A DNA stretch of 64,000 nt from JARRKU01 sp963675565 (GTDB lineage Bacteria; Desulfobacterota; Desulfobacteria; Desulfobacterales; Desulfosarcinaceae), in assembly GCA_963675565.2 (NCBI GenBank), contig CAXXYD010000001.1, positions 682,001-746,000 of the forward strand, read 5' to 3'. Below, one piece after another: positions 25,764 to 33,041 of the stretch. Both the position numbers and the translations under genes were made by a program. A model generated the notes under the pieces. The model was given only the letters and a program-made list of their open reading frames with translations. It ran no database searches and was not told the DNA's origin. Numbering within the stretch: the stretch's first letter is position 1; each line of letters starts with the position of its first letter.

Positions 25764-27587
25764 TCACTGAGAGAAATCCTCAAAGATAGCATAGATATCG
25801 GAAAATGGATTACTTTCATCATCAAATTCCTTAGCTTTCTTAATGTAAAGCGTCTTGAGGCGGTCCTCATCTAAATTGGCCTTTCGAGCGAAAATACTTA
25901 ATATCTGCTTTCCTGGGATATCATTCTTCCATGCCCCATTTGAGAGCGATTCCGTAAACATGTCGAAATATTCTTGTGTTTTATTGTTGGTGACGTTCAC
26001 ATCCAGAGTGGACAGGACTCGTGTCAACTCTTCCTCGGCGCGCTTTGCTGTGGCCTCCTTAAGTTCATCGCAGCTCATTCCATTGCATCCGCTAACCATT
26101 AGATCAACATTTCCAACGGAATCTCGGAGGAATTTTGAAACAGTCAGGGCCACGGCATAGCCAATACGTGATTGCGCGATCTCACGCAACTCCTCTAATA
26201 TTCTTTCAGGATCTCTTAACCAGGATCCCTCCTCTTCCATTTCTTCAAAAACCTTTGATAAAATTACTTCATCCAAAAAAAAGTTCTCCAAATGGTATCT
26301 ATTGAGACATTTTACTCTATCTTGCAGTCCCCTTTCCTGGATCTTAGGGGCCAACTCATCAGGAAAAACATCTCGGTCTGCAAGAAGGAAAAACTCCACA
26401 CCCCACAAGGTTTTCGCCAATACCGCGTCGGCAACATGACCGAATGACCGTATCGTATGCTTCCCTTCGCACGGCACTAGAACAAGATTAGGAAATCTAC
26501 CCTTTATGATCTGTAGGTAGGTTTTCTTGTCTAAAGAAGATTTTGTCCCTTCAATGAGTACAATCTTTTTCCCAAGAGCCACCACACCTATGGACTGTCC
26601 GATTGCCTTCAGAGCTTCATAGGTATCATTCTCTATGCCTACAACAACAGCCTGATTCTCATCCGCATCTCTGTGAGGTTGAATAAAGACTACTGAATTG
26701 TCCAAGCTCCCAGACAAAAGTTCCGCCGAATGTGTGCAGAAGATGAACTGATTTCCTTCCCCAACAGTCTTTAGCGTAGCTATGAGTTTATTTACCAGCT
26801 CCGGGTGTAAATGCAATTCAGGCTCATCAAAGAATACAACGCAGTCAGATGGCTGCCTTAGGATGAAATCGAATACAATATTTAGAACTTCTTGTTCTCC
26901 TGAGCTCAACGCCTTTTCTGTTAGCTCATAGTCCCCATCTTCGATTCGCAGTGAATTGCCCTTCATATTCACGCCTATCAACTTTTTCGGTGACAGCAGT
27001 TGCTCGAAAGCTTGGCGGAATGGTTCAAGCGGGTCACTGAAGGCCAGATTCATCGAATCCTTACCTTCACTCTTTAGCTTGATTGCTCTGTTGGCGATAG
27101 ATGTCTTTTGACTCTGTATTTTTTTAAAAATGCTGTGGATTGTATCCTGTGCGCGACCCGTGAGGGGTTGGAACGAAAAATCCCAGCCCACGTGTTCCTC
27201 GTATGGATCTGTGATTTCCCAAGTGAACGGAAGTGGTTTGAGATTTGTAATTTGTCGATTGCTTTCATAGTAGAGGATACCACTCTTAAAGTTTCTCCTC
27301 CTACGGTTCCGCTGAAGGGTCCGTCGTAGCATCTGGCAATCTCCATTATCACTCAGGTCAAGGCTATTCTTGCCCCAAACAGATCTTTCGGACTGTGAGG
27401 TAGCCTCAATCTCCATATGCATGTTGGCGTTTACCTTTGGATTCCGCAGGTAAGCAAGTATTGCCTCAATCAGCCTTGACTTGCCAATTCCGTTAGGGCC
27501 GGCTAAAAAAACCATGTTCGTAAGGTCATCGACCTTGAAGTTATGCACCGGAACGGCTTCCTTTGCATTGATTGATTTAATTCGCAT
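25764..27587 (-). CDS. ATPase-TOPRIM-like fusion (OLD/DUF4435 style), candidate defence protein
   Basis: 607 residues. An ABC-type ATPase of the SMC/OLD kind occupies about 1-320: Walker A GPNGIGKSRL (about 30), signature LSSGEQEVLNIVFD (about 228), Walker B VVFFDEPELHLHPE and switch histidine in IFCTHSAELL. From about 335 a second domain begins with VLIEGTKSS and contains FFLLADRDVFPDE (about 398), the acidic pattern of TOPRIM/DUF4435-type nuclease domains. A helical C-terminal region follows. OLD nucleases, GajA and PARIS AriA/AriB combine these same activities, so antiphage function is likely but inferred. It forms a one-gene cassette with attC A. Confidence 0.7.
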   Translation of the reverse strand: MRIKSINAKEAVPVHNFKVDDLTNMVFLAGPNGIGKSRLIEAILAYLRNPKVNANMHMEIEATSQSERSVWGKNSLDLSDNGDCQMLRRTLQRNRRRRNFKSGILYYESNRQITNLKPLPFTWEITDPYEEHVGWDFSFQPLTGRAQDTIHSIFKKIQSQKTSIANRAIKLKSEGKDSMNLAFSDPLEPFRQAFEQLLSPKKLIGVNMKGNSLRIEDGDYELTEKALSSGEQEVLNIVFDFILRQPSDCVVFFDEPELHLHPELVNKLIATLKTVGEGNQFIFCTHSAELLSGSLDNSVVFIQPHRDADENQAVVVGIENDTYEALKAIGQSIGVVALGKKIVLIEGTKSSLDKKTYLQIIKGRFPNLVLVPCEGKHTIRSFGHVADAVLAKTLWGVEFFLLADRDVFPDELAPKIQERGLQDRVKCLNRYHLENFFLDEVILSKVFEEMEEEGSWLRDPERILEELREIAQSRIGYAVALTVSKFLRDSVGNVDLMVSGCNGMSCDELKEATAKRAEEELTRVLSTLDVNVTNNKTQEYFDMFTESLSNGAWKNDIPGKQILSIFARKANLDEDRLKTLYIKKAKEFDDESNPFSDIYAIFEDFSQ

Positions 27588-27615
27588 CTGATTTTTGCCT
27601 TTGTGTATTTTGTAT

Positions 27616-27673
27616 CGCTAACGTGCGGCTTTACGGCGAGCAAAGCGAGTCCGCCAACAGCCGATTGTTAGCA
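27616..27673 (-). other. Integron attC site B
   Basis: A compact, canonical site. The minus strand reads GCTAAC, AATCGGCTG, GGCGGA, a CTCGCTTTGCTCG loop, the mirrored arms CCG...AAGCCGCAC and GTTAGCG. Core boxes are perfectly complementary. It follows the TPR gene stop by 1-2 nt. Confidence 0.88.
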
Positions 27674-27674
27674 A

Positions 27675-28373
27675 TTAATCCCCTCTATATCTATTTATTT
27701 CGTCCTCAATATGTTTTAAGGTCTTTTTACTTTCTTCCATGTTAGGATCTACTTCAATGGCTTTTTTGAGATAAGTAATACACTCTTGAACATTATTCTC
27801 TCTTAGATTAGCAATTGCTATGTTATGGAAGGCCCAAGCCTTATCGCTATTAGTTAATTCTAATGTTATTGAATGCTCAAGATTCCTTTTACCTTTAAGA
27901 ATATCCCCTTTTTGAATTTCTATTGTTCCAAGTAGGAAGAAGGCTAACCCGAATTCAGGATTATTATCTTTTAATTCTTGGGCAAGTTTATATGCCTCCT
28001 CAAGCTTTCCTTTGTTAAACAGATTTCTTGCCTTATTTGCATTGTCACTAAATTTAGACTGATACACTATACCTGGACTTGCCTCAATTCTACCATCGGG
28101 TAATAATTTTGGTGCGGTTAAATTTAGTTTTTCAACTTGCTTTTCTAGTTGATCTATTTCTTGTTCTTTTTCAGCAATCGTCGTTTGATACTTATCAATT
28201 TTTTCCAGAAGCTCATCATTCCCTTTTACAAGATGCTCTATCCTTGCATTTTTATCTGATATGCTTTTTTGTAAAGAATCCACATCCGATTTAGAGCTTA
28301 TGTTTTGCCCTATATAAGTGAGTACTGTGCCTGCAGCGATAAGAATTATGCCTATTACAGTTATCCAATGCAT
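27675..28373 (-). CDS. Membrane-anchored coiled-coil/TPR protein (cassette gene)
   Basis: 232 residues. N-terminal membrane span (about 4-22), then a coiled coil with heptad leucines from about 32 to 90 (KGNDELLEKIDKYQTTIAEK). TPR-like helices follow from about 115 to 225 (ARNLFNKGKLEEAYKLAQEL; AFFLLGTIEIQKGDILKGKRNLE; AFHNIAIANLRENNVQECI). The body may face the cytoplasm or the periplasm. No enzymatic motif. It is clearly AT-richer than the host genes. It lies 60 bp after the next cassette gene and shares its attC, so the two probably act together. Function unknown. Confidence 0.7.
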   Translation of the reverse strand: MHWITVIGIILIAAGTVLTYIGQNISSKSDVDSLQKSISDKNARIEHLVKGNDELLEKIDKYQTTIAEKEQEIDQLEKQVEKLNLTAPKLLPDGRIEASPGIVYQSKFSDNANKARNLFNKGKLEEAYKLAQELKDNNPEFGLAFFLLGTIEIQKGDILKGKRNLEHSITLELTNSDKAWAFHNIAIANLRENNVQECITYLKKAIEVDPNMEESKKTLKHIEDEINRYRGD

Positions 28374-28433
28374 ATATCTTCCTCATTGCCCATGTTCGGA
28401 ACATTTTGCTATAATCTTTTTTCGAATTGTTAA

Positions 28434-29126
28434 TCACTGATAGCTTTTCCAGAATTTTCTTGCGTCACTCCAATGTTTAAAATATCCCATCCACAGAATT
28501 GGTACACCTCCAACACACGCTGGAAAGATAGTCCATTTCATCACGCTAAAATCTCTTGAGACGAGTACAGCATTAATATAACCAACAAACGAGATTGCCT
28601 CTATAACATTTGCACCAAAAATTAATTTGCCTCTATTATCGATAATCTGAGAAGTAGTTCCTAAAGTTGTAAAAAATAAGAAAAACGCAATTGCCCAATG
28701 CCCAAATGTTGTTTTATTAAGCTGCTCTGCAAACCATGTAATATTTCCGTTGGCTGAATCGGACAAGCCAAATAAGATCGCAGCAAATATCCAGATACAC
28801 CATTGAATAAAAATAAAAAAATTTGACCTAATAAAAAGACCACCTAATTCTCTGCTTTTAATTAAGGCTATAACTAAGCCGCCTGCATGATCCAATCCTG
28901 TAACTAAAGAAATTGGAATTATAAGGAAACCGCATAATAGAGACCACACCCAAAAGGAAATCGAGTTAGATGGTAAAGGAGATCGCAAATCAAAGTCGGT
29001 AAAAATAAGGATAAGTGTTAAAACAAAAATGCCTAGTCCTAAAAGCCTCAAGCTGATTTTAACAAGAATATTTTCAGATCTAAGTAGATCTTCATATGAT
29101 AATTTTGTAGGGACCCCTGACCTCAT
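28434..29126 (-). CDS. Polytopic membrane protein, unknown (cassette gene)
   Basis: 230 residues from the ATG at 29126; the in-frame extension to 29180 would run through attC C and is rejected. About five to six hydrophobic segments (LLGLGIFVLTLILIFTD; SISFWVWSLLCGFLIIPISL; FFIFIQWCIWIFAAILFGL; FGHWAIAFFLFFTTLG; and two near the C-terminus). No family recognised. It forms a two-gene cassette with the downstream TPR protein, ending at attC B. Confidence 0.65.
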   Translation of the reverse strand: MRSGVPTKLSYEDLLRSENILVKISLRLLGLGIFVLTLILIFTDFDLRSPLPSNSISFWVWSLLCGFLIIPISLVTGLDHAGGLVIALIKSRELGGLFIRSNFFIFIQWCIWIFAAILFGLSDSANGNITWFAEQLNKTTFGHWAIAFFLFFTTLGTTSQIIDNRGKLIFGANVIEAISFVGYINAVLVSRDFSVMKWTIFPACVGGVPILWMGYFKHWSDARKFWKSYQ

Positions 29127-29152
29127 AGATTTTCCCCTCCAAGAAATTGAAT

Positions 29153-29214
29153 TCCGAACGGCGAGCATCCGTGGGCGCACGTTCCTCGCGCTCCACTGAA
29201 TGCTTTGGTTAGAA
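29153..29214 (-). other. Integron attC site C
   Basis: The minus strand reads TTCTAAC, arm AAGCATTCAGTGG, loop, partner arm CCACGGATGCT and core GTTCGGA. The arms pair with one bulged base. It lies 3' of the GTPase gene. Confidence 0.82.
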
Positions 29215-29245
29215 TGTTTTTGGCATAAATAGTTACAAACGCCCC

Positions 29246-30202
29246 TTATCTTGGTAAAATTCTTTTAACAAGTTCTGAGATACCAAGTCTTCCGTCTTCA
29301 TCTTTTGCGAAATGGCTCACAAAATGGCTACTAAAACGATATGTTTGAGATTTTAAATATTCGATAAGCTCGACGTATCCAGATAAGGGATGATCTTTCA
29401 GCTTATCAATATCTGCTTTTTTGCAATTTATAACCTCAGGCAATTTTTCGCCAAAACCTATCTCCATAATTTTTTGCTGGATACTATTATTACTTTCATT
29501 TGAGATTTGGGCATTTGCTATTCTAATTAATAAGTCAGATTTCGTAAAAACTAACAAAACCGGCTTTTTCCTAAGATCCTTTTTCCCTTCGACGTGATAT
29601 TCGACTAAATGTTGCCAAGCAGCCCGAATCGCTTTTACCATATTCGCTCTATATTCATTGGGACTTTTATCGGCTAATACGTGAGCAAGATCTATTATAA
29701 AAATAAAGGAATCAGCCTCCATTACCCACCTAAAATAGGCATTCTCATGAAGCCACTTTTGTTCTTGTTCTGTAAATTCTTCTGTATCTTCCCCTGGAAA
29801 ATCACCAATATTGACTTTATAGGTTCGTTGTAAAGGAAAACCTCCACGCTTGATATCGGCTCTGTAAGCGAAAAGATCTTGATCACTTGTTGGTCCCAAA
29901 GCCTTTCCCAGGTCTAATTGCTCCAAATCTCTGTTTACACGTTCAATTGTTGCCTTTGTTCTTAAGATAACCCTTTTACTTAAGAATTTATCTGAAAATA
30001 TTTGAGCGAAAATGGACGTTATCAATACGGTTTTACCGCTCCTGGGGAAGCCTACCACTGCTACATTATAGGCTATCGGTAATGTTTGGCGAAATCTCTG
30101 AAAAATTAGAAGTGTAACGACCGCCATAAATCCACTAAGAGCACCAACAAAAGCCGAGTTATCTATCAGCTTTTTTAACAATAAGATTATACTTTCGTTC
30201 AT
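29246..30202 (-). CDS. Membrane-anchored P-loop GTPase (cassette gene)
   Basis: 318 residues. One N-terminal hydrophobic segment (about 17-34), then a TRAFAC-type GTPase domain: G1 VVGFPRSGKTVL (about 50), G3 IGDFPGEDTEEF (about 133) and G4 VFTKSDL (about 222). It resembles the membrane-linked GTPases found in bacterial conflict and polarity systems, without a recognisable effector domain. It is translationally coupled (4-nt overlap) to a four-span membrane protein upstream. The two genes share attC C. The role, perhaps a membrane sensor of infection, is inference from cargo position only. Confidence 0.7.
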   Translation of the reverse strand: MNESIILLLKKLIDNSAFVGALSGFMAVVTLLIFQRFRQTLPIAYNVAVVGFPRSGKTVLITSIFAQIFSDKFLSKRVILRTKATIERVNRDLEQLDLGKALGPTSDQDLFAYRADIKRGGFPLQRTYKVNIGDFPGEDTEEFTEQEQKWLHENAYFRWVMEADSFIFIIDLAHVLADKSPNEYRANMVKAIRAAWQHLVEYHVEGKKDLRKKPVLLVFTKSDLLIRIANAQISNESNNSIQQKIMEIGFGEKLPEVINCKKADIDKLKDHPLSGYVELIEYLKSQTYRFSSHFVSHFAKDEDGRLGISELVKRILPR

Positions 30203-30651
30203 GTTGTCGTCCTTAACTTAAAGCTTCTTTGTGCTCTTATAGCGTTTAAAATAGGTAATAATGAAAGAACAAAAATAGCATATGTAAAAGATTCACATAT
30301 AGGTTGAGTTTTCATGCCATGAAATTCATTAAGGGCCTTTAATAGAACAAGAATGCAAAAGCCAGCTATTCCGAAAAAGGCATAGGTCATAAATTGGGAT
30401 GCTGCTCCTAAAAGATCCTCATTGTCAAGTTCGTTCGGAATAATAGGTTTCTTTGTTAAAATGCTTTGATTAACGAATACGCATAGAAGAGCGATTGACA
30501 TTGCAAGTGTTGCGGAGCTAAATGTGGTAAGGTTAAACACATAATCAGCGGAAATGTATCTGATCAACCCATCTAAAAAGAAAGGAATCAGTGGGTAGAC
30601 AATATGTACACGTATCCATGTGGAGCTTTTTGGAATTTTTTCAGCTGGCAT
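30199..30651 (-). CDS. Four-span membrane protein coupled to the GTPase
   Basis: 150 residues with four hydrophobic segments (about 13-30, 41-58, 85-105, 120-140). No signature recognised. The stop overlaps the GTPase start (ATGA), which implies a stoichiometric partner. It is the first gene of the cargo block. The 192 bp between it and the next gene show no clear attC, only AT-rich sequence. Confidence 0.65.
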   Translation of the reverse strand: MPAEKIPKSSTWIRVHIVYPLIPFFLDGLIRYISADYVFNLTTFSSATLAMSIALLCVFVNQSILTKKPIIPNELDNEDLLGAASQFMTYAFFGIAGFCILVLLKALNEFHGMKTQPICESFTYAIFVLSLLPILNAIRAQRSFKLRTTT

Positions 30652-30843
30652 AACTTCAACCCTTCAATCTGATAATCAACGTAATTCTTACATTGATATT
30701 CAATAGGCGTCTCGTTTTTGTCCCATGTGGAGATGTAAAATAGACGTATTGTTAACAACCCAAATAAGGCTAAAATTGCAAACTCACTCCGCCGTTAAAT
30801 TTGGTGACAAACCTCTAATACACTAATTTTATAAATGATAAAA

Positions 30844-31179
30844 TCAAATGCTTTGGGACACATTATCTATCACCTGAACTGGTTGAACGACTTTTAATGT
30901 ACTGCATCCAACAGATATTTGTTTGATGGGCTGGATATAGAGCAGCCCATCCGCTGTTTGCATCACGGCCATGCGGATCTGTGGCTGATAAGGTGGAACC
31001 GGATATGTCATGACTTGGTGTTGCTTTGGCTCCTGGGGGGCTTGGCTTATCGCCAATGGAGCCGTTATTGCGAGTATCAGTAGGATCAGAAAGATGGGGC
31101 GAATCTGACTTTTTCTTTTTTGGGGCTGTGCTTGACGAAGGATCTGTCTGACTCGGCTCTCGGGATCGGCGCGTCCCAT
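30844..31179 (-). CDS. Small membrane or secreted protein downstream of the repressor
   Basis: 111 residues: a basic N-terminus, one hydrophobic segment (IFLILLILAITAPLAI, about 28-44), then a Gln/Pro-rich tail. It may be a membrane protein or have a long signal peptide. It follows the repressor gene by 12 nt on the same strand and so is probably expressed in the lysogenic-type state. No family recognised; it is a candidate exclusion or maintenance function. Confidence 0.55.
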   Translation of the reverse strand: MGRADPESRVRQILRQAQPQKRKSQIRPIFLILLILAITAPLAISQAPQEPKQHQVMTYPVPPYQPQIRMAVMQTADGLLYIQPIKQISVGCSTLKVVQPVQVIDNVSQSI

Positions 31180-31191
31180 AGAAAACCTCCT

Positions 31192-31635
31192 TTAGGCGAC
31201 CAGTTTCAGGTAGCGCGTGACAGTCTTTTCCGTCACCTCCTTTTCCGTATCTGCGTACATTTCATAAAGCAGTGCTACAACCTCTGCCTTTTTATCGGGC
31301 TCCAGATATAGATCCCGCTCATCAAGGCCGTTTTCCACTGCTTTAATGATCCTCTGAAGAAGATCGACTTGGAGTTGAAAAGCATGTCTGGCTTTTCCTG
31401 GCTCTGCATCTCCTATTTCTTCTTGTGATTGAGGAGTCCCTCTGCCTGTTAGAAGCCAGATCGGGCTAAATCCATAATGGATCGACAACCCTTCCAAAGC
31501 AACGCCTTTTAGGTCTCCCTTTCCCTTTTTGTATTTAGAAATGGTGTTTTTATTAAGGCCAAGTTTAGATGCGACTACATCTTGGTTTTCATTAATTTGA
31601 TTAAGAGCAAAAGCGATTCTTTCAGCAAGATTCAT
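31192..31635 (-). CDS. Mu-like c repressor, HTH-XRE family
   Basis: 147 residues from MNLAERI (an ATG at 31644 is 3 codons upstream). Helix-turn-helix at about 10-60: QDVVASKLGLNKNTISKYKKGKGDLKG. A C-terminal helical region without a LexA-type protease motif (no Ser/Lys dyad seen) would dimerise. It is divergent from ner and tnpA across a 230-bp control region, the layout of Mu c/ner. The repressor keeps the transposase promoter silent. Confidence 0.85.
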   Translation of the reverse strand: MNLAERIAFALNQINENQDVVASKLGLNKNTISKYKKGKGDLKGVALEGLSIHYGFSPIWLLTGRGTPQSQEEIGDAEPGKARHAFQLQVDLLQRIIKAVENGLDERDLYLEPDKKAEVVALLYEMYADTEKEVTEKTVTRYLKLVA

Positions 31636-31646
31636 TATGCCCATCT

Positions 31647-31710
31647 GGTTTAAGCTTAAAATTTGAGAGCTTAAACCTAAGTTTAAACAAAATGGCTGGG
31701 TTTAAGCTTT
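31647..31710. promoter_or_regulatory. Repressor operator repeats
   Basis: GGTTTAAGC at 31647-31655 and 31699-31707 in direct orientation and inverted at 31669-31677 (GCTTAAACC), plus GTTTAAAC at 31681-31688. They overlap the start region of the repressor gene, which suggests autoregulation. Confidence 0.65.
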
Positions 31711-31767
31711 TTAAATTGTTTTTATTACCAGTTAGTTACAAGAAAAACCGCCCAAACTTCCTAAAAT

Positions 31768-31815
31768 TTAGCTATCAACCTACATTTTAGGTTGCAATTC
31801 CTAAATTTTAGTTTT
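31768..31815. promoter_or_regulatory. Second operator set, CCTAAAATTTAG type
   Basis: CCTAAAATTTAG, ACATTTTAGGTT and CCTAAATTTTAG lie in a row about 50-100 bp upstream of ner. They differ from the repressor repeats and are likely sites for Ner or the early promoter. Confidence 0.5.
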
Positions 31816-31864
31816 ATAGCTTGATCAGGCAAATTAAAAAACCGAGCCGCTCAGGAGCCTGACA

Positions 31865-32140
31865 ATGAGCCGTCCACCGATGATCAACCGATCAAACGAC
31901 ATGAGCCCCACCGAACTCAAGATCGCCATGATGCGCGCCGGGGTCAGCCAGAAGGCCATCGCCGAGCGGCTCAACGTATCCGGCCAGGCCGTGCACCTCG
32001 TGGTCTACAACCGTGCCACCAGTCACCGTATCAGAAAGGCGATCGCCGAGGCCCTCGGCATGGACCTGAAACGCATCTGGCCGTCGAATTACCTGTATTT
32101 CGACGGTCCGCGCAAAGCTGGCAGGCCCTCGACACGTTAG
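31865..32140 (+). CDS. ner: Ner-like early regulator
   Basis: 91 residues (later in-frame ATG codons at 31880 and 31901 are possible starts). Helix-turn-helix core SPTELKIAMMRAGVSQKAIAERL, then VSGQAVHLVVYN and RIRKAIAEALGMDLKRIWP, matches the Ner/Nlp family (HTH_35). Ner of Mu shuts down early transcription during lytic growth. It is the first gene of the rightward early operon. Confidence 0.85.
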   Translation: MSRPPMINRSNDMSPTELKIAMMRAGVSQKAIAERLNVSGQAVHLVVYNRATSHRIRKAIAEALGMDLKRIWPSNYLYFDGPRKAGRPSTR

Positions 32141-32225
32141 GTGGATTATTAAACGACTTGATTTATCAAGTCAATGTCCGAATCGCCTAAAAATTCGGAC
32201 AATACAAACAAAACGGGCGGACAAA

Positions 32226-32660
32226 ATGAGTTCAAGGCAAATCCAGCTCGAACTATTCACCCAACCGACGCTCAATATCTGCAAGCATTTAAAAATTGCC
32301 ATGTGCGAGGACGTGCGGGCCAGCGGCTTGTCGCGCGAAAGCGTGATCGATCGTATGAACGATCTGGCCGAGCGCTACGGTGTGCATTTGTCGCGGGGCA
32401 ACTGCAGGCGACTTAAGCTGGACACCTTCGAAAAGTGGCTCAACCCGGAAGAGCCGGCCCGGCAGATCCCGCTCAAGGCCCTGCCGGTATTTTGTGCGGC
32501 CACCGGCGGAACGGCGGCCATGAATGTGCTGGCGCAATCGGTGGGGCTGCAGGTGATCGGCCATCACGAGCAAAAGCTGCTCAAGTGGGCGCAAATCGAC
32601 ATCCAAAGACGCAAGCTGACCCGGCAGTCCAGAAAACTGGGCCAGCAAGTGGGTTTGTAG
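32226..32660 (+). CDS. Early-region hypothetical protein
   Basis: 144 residues, helical, basic C-terminus. Contains SRESVIDRMNDLAERYGVHL and LDTFEKWLNPEEPARQIP. Such proteins often sit between ner and the transposase in Mu-like phages and may be regulatory. No family recognised. Codon use matches the neighbouring phage genes. Confidence 0.65.
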   Translation: MSSRQIQLELFTQPTLNICKHLKIAMCEDVRASGLSRESVIDRMNDLAERYGVHLSRGNCRRLKLDTFEKWLNPEEPARQIPLKALPVFCAATGGTAAMNVLAQSVGLQVIGHHEQKLLKWAQIDIQRRKLTRQSRKLGQQVGL

Positions 32661-32686
32661 CAACCAGCAGAAAGGAAAGGTGGCCC

Positions 32687-33040
32687 ATGATCGTAATCGA
32701 CAACATATGCCCGGTATGCGGCAACCGGCGGCAATTGGTGTTTTTAGAAAGCGAACGGGGCGACGATCTTCCCGAAGACAGCCCCTGGCGGGTTGTGTGC
32801 GGATCGTGCCAGAACCATCTGGCCGATTATTTCCGCGTCGAAGAGAGCCGGCGCAGCGAACGCCGGTTCATGGGCATCATGAACGGGTGCGTGAACCAGC
32901 GCGAAAGAAGCATCCAGACGGCCCGGCAGATCGTGCAATCCGTGCGGACCATCCAGCGGCAGCTGAAACTGGATAGCTCACAGCAGGCCCATGTCCTTGA
33001 AGCCCCGCTTTCAGGCCCAACGCACCGGTCGATAGGCTGA
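32687..33040 (+). CDS. Zinc-ribbon early protein
   Basis: 117 residues from the ATG at 32687, preceded by GGAAAGG. CPVCG (residues 9-13) and CGSC (about 38-41) form a four-cysteine ribbon; the remainder is a basic helix (IQTARQIVQSVRTIQRQLK). It ends 1 nt before the transposase start. Unknown role, possibly DNA binding. Confidence 0.65.
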   Translation: MIVIDNICPVCGNRRQLVFLESERGDDLPEDSPWRVVCGSCQNHLADYFRVEESRRSERRFMGIMNGCVNQRERSIQTARQIVQSVRTIQRQLKLDSSQQAHVLEAPLSGPTHRSIG

Positions 33041-33041
33041 T

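Noticed and set aside
28374..28433. attC between the two genes of the TPR cassette
   Set aside because: GTTCGGAAC and GTTAATC occur but no pairing arms lie between them.
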